Positions 38,650-46,777 of a DNA stretch of 64,000 bases are shown here, one piece after another. The stretch is from positions 806,001 through 870,000 of the forward strand of contig CAWDDW010000003.1 in NCBI GenBank assembly GCA_963801185.1. Reading direction: 5' to 3'. The position numbers and the translations under genes were made by a program. The notes below the pieces were generated by a model. That model was not told the DNA's origin. It ran no database searches and worked only from the letters and a program-made list of their open reading frames with translations. Origin of the DNA: Palsa-601 sp963801185. Lineage in GTDB: Bacteria > Actinomycetota > Acidimicrobiia > Acidimicrobiales > Bog-793. The stretch's first letter is position 1. Every line of letters begins with the position of its first letter.

Positions 38650-39931
38650 TACTTGTGCTCCTTCATCGATTCGGACGAGTGCTGCCCGTCGAGCACTGCC
38701 CGAACGTCCTCGAGACGAGGGCGGATCGTGGCTGTCGGGGAGATCGAGTTCCCGAAGGCCTCGACCGTCTTCAGACCGTTCCCGGTCACGTAGACGACGA
38801 CCCGCTCGTCGTCGCGCACGACACCTTCCCGGGCGAGCTTGGCGAGCGTGGAGATCGTGACGCCCCCGGCGGTCTCGGCGAAGATCCCCTCGGTACGAGC
38901 GAGCAGCCGGATGCCGTCGAGGACTTCCTCGTCGGTGACCGAGCCGATGGCGCCGCCGGTGCGGCGCACCACCTCGAGCGCGTACCAACCATCGGCGGGG
39001 TTCCCGATCGCGAGCGACTTCGCGATCGTGTCGGGCTTCACCGGCCGCACCGAGTCGGCGCCGCTGGCGAACGCCTTGGCGACCGGCGAGCAGCCCTCGG
39101 CTTGCGCACCGGAGACCCGTACAGGCCCAGCCGGGTCCTCAGGGTCCAGCCGCGGCGCGACGAGACCCAGCTCGACGAGCCGCGAAAGCCCTTGTCGATC
39201 TTGGTTAGCTGGCTCCCCGACGCGATCGGCACCACGACGTGGTCCGGCAGCTGCCAGCCGAGCTGCTCGGCCACCTCGAACGCGAGCGTCTTCGAGCCCT
39301 CCGCGTAGTAGGGCCGCACGTTCACGTTCACGAACGCCCAGTCCGGGTACTCGCTCGCGAGCTCGGCGCACAGGCGGTTCACGTCGTCGTAGTTGCCCTC
39401 CACTGCGAGCAGCTGCCCGCCGAAGACGGCCGTCGTGAGCACTTTGACCGCTTCCAGGTCGCTCGGTATCAGCACGACCGACTGCATCCCGGCCCGTGCA
39501 GCGTGAGCTGCGACGGAATTCGCCAAGTTGCCGGTCGAGGCGCACGCGGCGACCTTGAAGCCGAGCTCGCGGGCCTTGGTCAGCGCGACTGACACGACGC
39601 GGTCCTTGAACGACCCCGTCGGATTGCGGGTGTCGTCCTTGACCCAGACCTCGCCGAGGCCGAGCTTCGCCGCGAGGCGGTCGGCCCGCACGAGCGGAGT
39701 GAAGCCGGCACCGAGGCTCACTGGCCCGTGGGCCTCGACCGGGAGGAGGTCGGCGTAACGCCACATGTTGCCAGGGCCAGAGGCGATCCGTTCATGACTG
39801 ATCACCGCGCGGAGGGCCTCGTAGTCGTAGGTGACCTCGAGCGGCCCGAAACAGAATTCACAGGCGTGGATCGCCTCAGCCGGGTACGTGCGCGCGCATT
39901 CCCGGCAGGTCAGGGTGTGAACGTAGCTCAA
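38649..39931 (-). CDS. Threonine-synthase-like PLP enzyme with N-terminal zinc ribbon, frameshifted
   Basis: The N-terminal zinc ribbon reads CRECARTYPAEAIHACEFC. The PLP lysine lies in NPTGSFKDRVVSVAL; the phosphate-binding loop is CASTGNLANSVAAHAARAG. The C-terminal half (RPVKPDTIAKSLAIGNPADG, VTGNGLKTVEAFG) is out of frame; adding one base near 39189 joins them. The start is TTG 39931 with GAGGAGGAG upstream. It matches fold-type II threonine synthases, but a second, canonical thrC follows hom at 63675. A SAM riboswitch precedes it and a CysO-like carrier follows. I infer it may use O-phosphohomoserine or a similar substrate with carrier-bound sulfur; plain threonine synthase remains possible. 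Confidence 0.82.
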
Positions 39932-39940
39932 CGCTCCTCC

Positions 39941-40046
39941 TCATCGGTCGGGCATTGGCACCTCTTCCCCTTGCCGGCGTGATCGCCGGGTCGAGAATGG
40001 TTGCCGCGGTTTCAACGGGCCCGTCCCTCAACCGCTCTGGATGATG
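39941..40046 (-). promoter_or_regulatory. SAM-I (S-box) riboswitch upstream of ThrC-like/CysO genes
   Basis: On the reverse strand the S-box core is plain: CCAGAGCGGTTGAGGGACGG, then GGGCCCGTTGAAACCGCGGC and AACC, close to the consensus AGAG..G..GAGGGA..GCCC..TGA..CC..GCAACC. P1 pairs TCATC (40044-40040) with GATGA (39945-39941). The GATGA strand runs straight into the ribosome site GAGGAGGAG (39942-39934), so SAM binding would mask it: translational control is predicted. A TTGACT/CAGAAT promoter lies at 40081-40052, placing the transcript start at the aptamer edge. Confidence 0.88.
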
Positions 40047-40051
40047 GGTCC

Positions 40052-40081
40052 ATTCTGACCGATCCCCTGGGGACTAGTCAA
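40052..40081 (-). promoter_or_regulatory. Candidate promoter for riboswitch transcript
   Basis: TTGACT (40081-40076) and CAGAAT (40057-40052) on the reverse strand, 18 bases apart. The expected start of transcription, about 7 bases on, coincides with the first P1 base of the riboswitch. Pattern inference. Confidence 0.5.
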
Positions 40082-40142
40082 AGCACCCCGGAGAGCCGTA
40101 GTGCGCCCGTCCGGCCGGTCAAGTCCCTAACGTGGCGACCTG

Positions 40143-40988
40143 ATGGCTGCCGTACTAGTACCCGCCGACACAGGTCGATCCCTCGCCGAGCGCGCGATCG
40201 CCACCTTCCACCACTCAGAGTTCAGCCTCGACAGGCTCCTGGCGGCCAAACGAGCCCAACACGCCACGATCCACGTGCTCATTCCAGCCCGCGACGAACA
40301 AGCCACCATTGGCGACATCGTCAGGGTCGTCCGCTCCGAGCTGATGAACGCCGCCCCGCTCGTGGACGAGCTCATCGTGGTCGACGACGGCTCGCTCGAC
40401 GAGACGGCGGGCGAGGCGCGGCGCTACGGCGCATCGGTGGTGCCCGGCCCGGGCCTCGGGAAGGGGGAGGCGATGGCTGCCGCGGTCGGTGCGCTTCACC
40501 CCCACCCCGGCTCTCTCGTCGTGTTCCTGGACGGGGACGTGTTGGAGTTCGGGCCCCGTTTCGTCTCTGGACTAGTCGGCCCGCTCTTGTGCGATCAGCG
40601 ACTCGACCTCGTGAAGGGCTGCTATCGCAGACCCATCGGCGGGCAGCCGTCGGGCGGCGGGCGAGTGACCGAGCTCGTGGCCAAGCCTGCGCTCGGCCTC
40701 TGCTTTCCCGAGCTCGGCGCGATCGATCAACCGCTCGCCGGCGAGACGGCCGTGCGGGCCTCGCTCCTCTCGGACCTCGAGCTCGCCGGAGGGTACGCCG
40801 TCGAGGTGGCGATGCTCATCGATGCCTATGAGCTGCGCGGGCCGGGCGCGCTCGCCCAGGTGGATCTCGGCGAGCGCCGGCACCGCAACCGCTCGCTCGC
40901 CGAGCTCGTGCCTCAGGCGACCGCAGTGCTCGGGAGCATCCTCGAGCGAGCGGAGCCCAGGCTGCCGCGGCCCGAGGCGGGTCGGTGA
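40143..40988 (+). CDS. gpgS: Glucosyl-3-phosphoglycerate synthase
   Basis: GT81 enzyme transferring glucose from NDP-glucose to 3-phosphoglycerate, the first step of methylglucose lipopolysaccharide or glucosylglycerate synthesis. Motifs: HVLIPARDEQATIGDIV, LIVVDDGSLDETAGEA, VFLDGD (metal-binding DxD), DLVKGCYRRPIGG, GGGRVTELVAKPAL and the C-terminal GERRHRNRSLAELVPQA. At 281 residues it is somewhat shorter than the mycobacterial protein. Its stop overlaps the otsA start by 4 bases, linking glucosylglycerate and trehalose synthesis. Confidence 0.9.
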   Translation: MAAVLVPADTGRSLAERAIATFHHSEFSLDRLLAAKRAQHATIHVLIPARDEQATIGDIVRVVRSELMNAAPLVDELIVVDDGSLDETAGEARRYGASVVPGPGLGKGEAMAAAVGALHPHPGSLVVFLDGDVLEFGPRFVSGLVGPLLCDQRLDLVKGCYRRPIGGQPSGGGRVTELVAKPALGLCFPELGAIDQPLAGETAVRASLLSDLELAGGYAVEVAMLIDAYELRGPGALAQVDLGERRHRNRSLAELVPQATAVLGSILERAEPRLPRPEAGR

Positions 40989-42391
40989 GCGATCTCGTAG
41001 TCGCAGCGAATCGCGGGCCGTTCTCTCTGGCCGAGGAGCCCGGCGGCGGCGTGGTCGCGAAGCCGGCCGGCGGCGGCCTTGCACCGAGCCTTGCCTCGGC
41101 GCTCGCCGGGAGCGGCTACGAGGCGGTCTGGGTGGCGAGTGCCATGAATGCCGTCGAGCGCCGGGCCTCGTCGAGCGGCCCGATCGACAGCGAGCAGAAG
41201 GGGCTCGCCCTTCGTTTCGTCGACCTCGACCCGGCTACCTATTCCGCCGCCTATGACGTCGTGGCCAATGCGACGTTGTGGTTCTGCTACCACGGCATGT
41301 TCGACGCTCCGAGGCGTCCCGTGTTCGATGCGCGCTGGCGGGAGTCGTGGGAGAGGTTCCGCGCCTACAACGCCGCGTTCGCCGACCGGATCTGCGACGA
41401 GGCGGACGAGGCGGCACGGGTCCTCGTGAACGACTACCACCTTCCACTCGTCGGCAAGCTGCTGGCCGAGCGGCGCCCCGATCTCTCGACCGTGCACTTC
41501 ACCCACACGCCCTTCCCGACCCCGGCCGAGCTCAACATCCTCCCGCGCGACACCCGCCGTGAGCTCCTCCAGGGAATGGCGGGCTTCGGTGCGTGCGGGT
41601 TCCACACCGGGCGGTGGGAGCAGGCCTTCCGTGATGCCTCGACGGCATGCGCCGAGCGGCCGCCGCCCACCTTCATGGCGGGGCTCGGGGCCGACGTGGC
41701 GCGCCTCGAGGAAGTAGCCCGGACCCCGGCGTGCGCCGAGCGCCTCGAGGCCCTGAGCGAGCGCGTGGGCGACCGCCGCATGATCCTTCGCAGCGACCGC
41801 GTGGAGCTCTCGAAGAACCTGCTCCGGGGCTTCCTCGCCTTCGACGCTCTCCTCGAAGAGCGTGCCGAGATGCGTGGCGGCGTCTGTCTCGTCGCCCGCG
41901 CGTACGCAAGCCGCCAGGGCTTGGCGGAGTACCTCGCTTACCGGTCCGAAGCCGAGCACCTCGTCGCCCTGCTGAACGAGAAGTGGGCCCCGGCGTGCGG
42001 TGGCGAGCCACCGATCCTGCTCGATGTCGACGACGACTTCCCGAGCACGGTTGCCGCTCTGCGCCGCTACGACGTGTTGCTCGTCAATCCGATCCGCGAC
42101 GGGATGAACCTCGTCGCGAAAGAAGGGCCGGCCTTGAACGAGTGTGGAGGCCTCCTCGTGTTGTCTGAAGAGGCTGGCGCGTACGAGGAGCTGTCCGACG
42201 TCGTACTCGGCATCCAGCCCTTCGACGTCGCCGACACGGCGGCCGCGCTCGCCCGTGCGCTCGACATGCCGAGCGAAGAGCGGAGGCGCCGCTCGGACGA
42301 GCTGAAGCGGCGCTGCGTCACGCAGCCTCCCACCGAGTGGCTCGGATCGGTCCTGGCGCAGGCCCGCCCCGCTCCGCCGGTGACGGGGTAG
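40985..42391 (+). CDS. otsA: Trehalose-6-phosphate synthase (GT20), divergent
   Basis: 468 residues. Substrate-binding segments are recognisable: VNDYHLPLVGKLLAERRPDL, HFTHTPFPTPAELNILP, RSDRVELSKNLLRGFLAFD (Arg and Lys for the nucleotide-sugar phosphates) and LLVNPIRDGMNLVAKEGPAL. The N-terminal loop is GGGLAPSLASAL rather than the usual GGLxxAL. The family is certain; donor preference is not, since GT20 also includes pseudoglycosyltransferases. GTG start overlapping gpgS. otsB is convergent downstream. Confidence 0.85.
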   Translation: MSDLVVAANRGPFSLAEEPGGGVVAKPAGGGLAPSLASALAGSGYEAVWVASAMNAVERRASSSGPIDSEQKGLALRFVDLDPATYSAAYDVVANATLWFCYHGMFDAPRRPVFDARWRESWERFRAYNAAFADRICDEADEAARVLVNDYHLPLVGKLLAERRPDLSTVHFTHTPFPTPAELNILPRDTRRELLQGMAGFGACGFHTGRWEQAFRDASTACAERPPPTFMAGLGADVARLEEVARTPACAERLEALSERVGDRRMILRSDRVELSKNLLRGFLAFDALLEERAEMRGGVCLVARAYASRQGLAEYLAYRSEAEHLVALLNEKWAPACGGEPPILLDVDDDFPSTVAALRRYDVLLVNPIRDGMNLVAKEGPALNECGGLLVLSEEAGAYEELSDVVLGIQPFDVADTAAALARALDMPSEERRRRSDELKRRCVTQPPTEWLGSVLAQARPAPPVTG

Positions 42392-42518
42392 ATCGGCTCA
42401 AAGGCCGGGACGCCAGAACTCGGGGATCCCCACCAAGGCCGATCCTCGAGCAGCGAAGGCCGGGGAATGCGACGCCGGCCCGGCCGGATCGCTCATGGGG
42501 GCCTCATCCGCGTGCCCG

Positions 42519-43352
42519 TCACGGCGGCGGGCCCGACTTGGCAGCCCCGATGTCAGCACCCGCCGCCCTCGCGACCGCCTCGAGGAGCCTCACCGACTCC
42601 TCGGGACCGGAGAGCACGAGGTCGGCCCGCTCGAGCAGCTCGGCGGGTGCCTCGCTGCTCGACACAGCGATCCTGATGACCTGTGCCCCCTCGAGTGCCA
42701 GCTCGTCGAGAGCGTCGAAGGCGTGCACGTCTCCGGCGTCGTCCCCGAGGTACGCCACCGCCGCCAGGCCACTGCCTTGTTCGCGCACCACGGTCCCTTT
42801 GTCGATGCCGATCGGCAGGACGAGCTCGACGCTCGCCCTCCCGGGCCGCATCAAGAGGCCGCTCGATCTCGCCAAGCCGGTGGCGAGCGCCATCGCCTGC
42901 TCCCTCGTGGCTTCAGGGTCGCGGGAGCGGCGCCAGTGGAGGGTCAGCCCGAAGACCTTGTCCTCGATCTCGAGGCCCGCGATGGCGGCATCGACAGCCT
43001 CGGCCCGCGCCTCAGAGACGGCTCCGGCGAACGATCGCGCCGCGTCAATCGGGACCACCGCCGCGCCGTCCCAGTGTTCGAGCCCGTGCAGGCCGAACAG
43101 CTCGAGCTCCACGCCGGGCTGCGGCTGCAACTGTTCGGCGAGCCAGCCTGCCCGGCGGCCGGAGACGACGGCGACGATCGCGAAGAGCCTTGCCAGCGCG
43201 AACAGCGCCTCGCGAGCTCCGGGGAGCGGCCGCGCTGAGGCCGGATCGGGCACGACGGCCGAGAGCGTCCCGTCGAAGTCGGTGAATATGCCAGTCGATG
43301 AAGGCCTGCCGGCAAGCCGTCGGACCACGTCGTCGGCGTCGAGCGCTGCCAT
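42519..43352 (-). CDS. otsB: Trehalose-6-phosphate phosphatase
   Basis: HAD phosphatase of the TPP family: nucleophile motif IFTDFDGTLSAVV, motif II VVSGRRAGWLAEQL, the cap segment LFGLHGLEHW and the metal-binding YLGDDAGDVHAFDAL. At 277 residues it has normal length, with ATG 43352. It is convergent with otsA across a 127-base gap in which I see only GC-rich inverted repeats. Confidence 0.93.
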   Translation of the reverse strand: MAALDADDVVRRLAGRPSSTGIFTDFDGTLSAVVPDPASARPLPGAREALFALARLFAIVAVVSGRRAGWLAEQLQPQPGVELELFGLHGLEHWDGAAVVPIDAARSFAGAVSEARAEAVDAAIAGLEIEDKVFGLTLHWRRSRDPEATREQAMALATGLARSSGLLMRPGRASVELVLPIGIDKGTVVREQGSGLAAVAYLGDDAGDVHAFDALDELALEGAQVIRIAVSSSEAPAELLERADLVLSGPEESVRLLEAVARAAGADIGAAKSGPPP

Positions 43353-43364
43353 GCAGGGGCGAGA

Positions 43365-43968
43365 CTAGGTGACAGGCAGGAAGACTTCGACGTCCTTCGC
43401 GCCGACCGAGGTGCCGGGGAGCTCCTCGATGACAGCGCCGGTGGGCACGCCGAGCGTCGCAGCAACCTTCAGCGCCTCGGCCTGGAGGCCCGATGGATAC
43501 TGGATTTCAGGCGAGGTGAGCGAGCTCGACGTACGAGGACGGGATGGCGGCCTCGCGGGGGAGCACATAGCCGGCGGCGGCGAGCTTCTGGTCGACGGTC
43601 GCCGTGTCGGGGGCGCCGAGCGGGGCCAGCACCGCCACGTGGATCGCCGCGCCGGCCAGAGTTGTCGTCGTGGAAGAGATCGTCGAGGTCGTCCCGTGCC
43701 CCGGGCTCGTAGTGGAGGTCGTAGTGGTCGACGATGACGAGGAAGCGGAGTGGGCTGCCGGGGACTGAGCCGGCAGAGCGGCAAGGATGATCACGGCGAG
43801 CAGCAACGCGATGACCGTCACCGACACAGCCCGAGCGCGGTCGGGCAGCTCGTCGTGCGCGCCCGGCGCGCCCGGCCCGCCAGGCCCGCCCGGCCCGCCC
43901 GGCCCCCCAGGCGGGGCTGGCGGCGGGGGCGAAGGGGCTCGGCGCTCGGATGCCATACCTCCAAGCAT
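43365..43968 (-). CDS. LytR C-terminal domain membrane protein, frameshifted
   Basis: N-terminal cytoplasmic region with a collagen-like GGPGGPGGPGGPGAPG run, one transmembrane helix (VSVTVIALLLAVIILAAL), a Ser/Thr-rich linker, then the LytR_C domain (IHVAVLAPLGAPDTATVDQK, LAAAGYVLP). Near 43515 one extra base shifts the frame; the domain ends as IQYPSGLQAEALKVAATLG and FLPVT at the stop. It follows a DUF3263 gene, as with Rv0430/Rv0431 in mycobacteria. Cell-envelope role, exact function unknown. An alternative start is ATG 43956. Confidence 0.8.
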
Positions 43969-43975
43969 TGCCGAC

Positions 43976-44236
43976 TCAGCGGGGTCGGTGCTTCACGGCC
44001 GGCCGAGGGGCGAGCTGTGCTCGCCGGCGCTCGATGTTGCGCCGCCGCAGCCGTTGCACCACGAGAGGGTCGTAGGAGAACGCATCCGCCGACGAGACGA
44101 GTCGCCGGAGGACGGCGTAGTACGCGGCCGGCGAGCAAGCGAGGCGCTCCCTGATCACTTGCTCTTTCGTTGGAGCATGCAACCACCACTCACGCTCGAC
44201 ATCGAGTACGAGTCGTTCCCTCTTCGTGAGTTCCAT
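43976..44236 (-). CDS. DUF3263 protein
   Basis: 86 residues from ATG 44236: MELTKRERLVLDVEREWW, then KEQVIRERLACSPAAYYAVL and DPLVVQRLRRRN. This is the short actinobacterial DUF3263 family, with a helix-turn-helix-like core that suggests DNA binding. A TTG at 44254 is an alternative start. Its downstream partner is the LytR_C gene, 7 bases away. Confidence 0.87.
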   Translation of the reverse strand: MELTKRERLVLDVEREWWLHAPTKEQVIRERLACSPAAYYAVLRRLVSSADAFSYDPLVVQRLRRRNIERRRAQLAPRPAVKHRPR

Positions 44237-44413
44237 CCCGCTCGACAATGCCAACCTCGCGCGCGCAAAGCAAGCATTTCCGCTGAGTGCAACCCGTGTG
44301 CAACGGGGTCGTCATCTTTCCCGTCGTTCTTCATCGGCCGGACATGGGCCCGTTCGACCCGGGGCGAGCTGTCGTGGGAGCCTTTATGCCGCCCGCTCCG
44401 CAGAGAGGTTCAG

Positions 44414-45166
44414 TTGTCAGCTCCAGTCGGCTACATCGCAGCATTCGGCGGCGGGGTGATCTCGTTCCTGTCGCCCTGCGTGCTCCCGGTGGTGCCTGGC
44501 TATCTCTCCGTTGTGACGGGTCTCGACTTCTTCGCGGCAGAAGAGGGCGGTCGCAGCCACTCGGTCCGTATCCTGCGTGAGACGAGCTTGTTCATCCTCG
44601 GTTTCGGAGTGGTCTTCGTTCTGCTCGGGCTTATAGCGACCTCAGTGGGCTCGACGCTCACCCACGACAAGGTGCTTCTCACAAGGATCTCGGGCGGGAT
44701 CGTCCTCGCGATGGCGCTGTTCCTCGGTGGGTCTCTCGTCGGCAAGGCTCCCTGGATGTTCCGCGAGGCGCGCTTTCACCCTGACCTCTCGCGTTTCGGG
44801 CCGTTCACCGCTCCGATCGCCGGAGCCGCGTTCGGGTTCGGGTGGACACCCTGCCTCGGGCCTATCCTCGCGTCCATCACGGCATTTGCGGCCACGACGC
44901 GTGGCGCTGCGCAGGGGGCGGGACTGCTGGCGGCGTATGCGGTCGGGTTGGGCGTACCGTTTCTCGTGGTGGGGCTCGCGTTCGGCCGATTGGCCGGCGC
45001 CCTCAAGTGGGTGCGCAAACGATCAACCGCGATCACGCTCGCATCGGTTACCCTCCTCGCTTTGTTCGGTGTGTTGCTCGTGTTGAACCAGTTGACGTGG
45101 GTCACGAGCGAGCTCGAAACAGTGATGAGAGCCATCGGGCTCGGGAGACTGGTGGACCTAGGGTGA
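44414..45166 (+). CDS. ccdA: Cytochrome c biogenesis / thiol-disulfide transmembrane protein CcdA
   Basis: 250 residues with six transmembrane segments in two inverted halves. The conserved Pro-Cys motifs are present: GGGVISFLSPCVLPVVPGYL and GAAFGFGWTPCLGPILASI. These paired cysteines relay electrons across the membrane. It begins at TTG 44414 with GAGAGG 5 bases upstream. No thioredoxin-like or ResB partner is adjacent; the amidase gene overlaps its stop by 4 bases. Confidence 0.9.
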   Translation: MSAPVGYIAAFGGGVISFLSPCVLPVVPGYLSVVTGLDFFAAEEGGRSHSVRILRETSLFILGFGVVFVLLGLIATSVGSTLTHDKVLLTRISGGIVLAMALFLGGSLVGKAPWMFREARFHPDLSRFGPFTAPIAGAAFGFGWTPCLGPILASITAFAATTRGAAQGAGLLAAYAVGLGVPFLVVGLAFGRLAGALKWVRKRSTAITLASVTLLALFGVLLVLNQLTWVTSELETVMRAIGLGRLVDLG

Positions 45167-46761
45167 CCACAGGACAGCGCGACGACCCGCACCCTCAGAG
45201 TTGGCCTGTCGCCTCCCTGACCGCCTCCGAGACGGCGAGACTGCTCGAGCAAGGCGAGCTCACGTCCGTCGAGGTCACCGAGCAACTGATCGGCCGCATC
45301 GAAGCGCTCGACAGCTCAGGCCCGCGGTTGCACAGTGTTCTCGAGATCGCCCCGGACGCGCTCGAGGACGCCGCCGCGCTCGACGAGGAACGCAGTGCGG
45401 GGCGGCTCCGCGGGCCGCTGCACGGTGTGCCCGTGCTGGTGAAGGACAACGTCGACACTGTTGCCCCTCTCCACACGACGGGCGGGTCCTTCGTGTTCGG
45501 GGAGACGTCGCCTGTCAGGGACGCGACCGTCGTCACCGCGCTGCGGGAGGCCGGCGCCCTCGTCCTTGGGAAGACCAACCTCTCGGAGTGGGCGAACTTC
45601 CGCGGTCGCCCTTCTGCGAGCGGGTGGAGTGCCGCCGGCGGCCAGACCCGCAACCCGCACGCACTCGACAGGACGCCAGGCGGGTCGTCGTCGGGCTCCG
45701 CCAGTGGGCTCGCCGCGCGTCTCGCACCGCTCGCGATCGGCACCGAGACCGACGGCTCGATCCTCTGCCCGGCGGCCGCGTGCGGTGTCGCCGGACTGAA
45801 GCCGACCGTCGGTCTCGTCAGCCGTACCGGCGTCATCCCGATCTCCACCTCGCAGGACACGGCCGGCCCGATCGGCCGCAGCGTCGGGGATATCGCTTTG
45901 CTCCTCGAGGTGCTGGCTCGCACGGTCTCTGACCGCGAGGGGGCCCCGGCCGGCGCGGGCCAACCTCCACTCGGCTACGACGCGAACTACCGGGCGCAGC
46001 TCGGCGACGGGAACCTGGCGGGGCTCCGCATCGGTGTCGTGCGGCAGGGGTACTGCGGCTACCACGGGCCGACCGACCGCGTCTTCGCGGCCGCGCTCGA
46101 CGCGCTGGCGACTTGCGGGGCAAGGATCGTCGATCCCGTCGTGGCACCGAACGGTCCGTTCTTCATCGTCGACGACGAGACGGTGGTCCTCACGCACGAG
46201 TTCCACGCGATGGCAGGGCGCTACCTCGAGCGCCGGGCCGCGGCCGCTCCAGCGGGCTCCGGCTTGCCCCGCACGCTCGATGACGTCATCGCGCATGCCA
46301 AAAGAGCGCCTGAGGAGCGCATGGACGTCTTCGGCATAGAGCTGCTCGTGCAGTCCGCCGCAACCGGCGGTCTCGACTCCCCGAGATACCTGGCGGCACT
46401 CGAGCGCAATCGCCAGCGGGCACGAGGCGACGGTCTTGACCGGATCTTCGCTGCGACCACCGCCGACGAGGGCGTCGACGTGATCGCCGTGCCGGCGATG
46501 ACCCCGGCGTGGCTCATCGACCATGTGATCGGCGATGAGATGCTCGGCACCGGGTGGTCCCCGCCCGCTGTCGCCGGTTACCCGTCGGCCACCATCCCCA
46601 TCGGGAGGGTGGGAGGGCTCCCAGTCGGAGTGGCGCTTTGGGGACCGGCGTGGTCCGAGGCGAGGTTGCTGAGGGTCATGTCCGCATTGGAGCAGGCCCT
46701 CGGCACCGAGGTGACTAGCCCGATACCGGCATTTGCCGAGAGCGTGAGCTTGCGCACCTGA
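45163..46761 (+). CDS. Amidase signature family enzyme
   Basis: 532 residues from GTG 45163. The Ser-Ser-Lys triad is visible: Lys in GVPVLVKDNVDT, cis-Ser and nucleophile Ser in the segment DRTPGGSSSGSASGLAA and TDGSILCPAAACGVAGLKPT. It resembles stand-alone amidases rather than GatA, as no gatB or gatC is near. The substrate is unknown. It is convergent with acnA. Confidence 0.87.
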   Translation: MTTGQRDDPHPQSWPVASLTASETARLLEQGELTSVEVTEQLIGRIEALDSSGPRLHSVLEIAPDALEDAAALDEERSAGRLRGPLHGVPVLVKDNVDTVAPLHTTGGSFVFGETSPVRDATVVTALREAGALVLGKTNLSEWANFRGRPSASGWSAAGGQTRNPHALDRTPGGSSSGSASGLAARLAPLAIGTETDGSILCPAAACGVAGLKPTVGLVSRTGVIPISTSQDTAGPIGRSVGDIALLLEVLARTVSDREGAPAGAGQPPLGYDANYRAQLGDGNLAGLRIGVVRQGYCGYHGPTDRVFAAALDALATCGARIVDPVVAPNGPFFIVDDETVVLTHEFHAMAGRYLERRAAAAPAGSGLPRTLDDVIAHAKRAPEERMDVFGIELLVQSAATGGLDSPRYLAALERNRQRARGDGLDRIFAATTADEGVDVIAVPAMTPAWLIDHVIGDEMLGTGWSPPAVAGYPSATIPIGRVGGLPVGVALWGPAWSEARLLRVMSALEQALGTEVTSPIPAFAESVSLRT

Positions 46762-46777
46762 AGCACTGCGCGAGCCC

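Noticed and set aside
38374..38988. Longer protein upstream-extending the CysO-like gene
   Set aside because: The extension is an out-of-frame reading of the ThrC-like gene. CysO homology begins exactly at the GTG 38649.
42392..42518. Bidirectional terminator between otsA and otsB
   Set aside because: Several GC-rich partial inverted repeats exist, but none is clearly a strong single hairpin.
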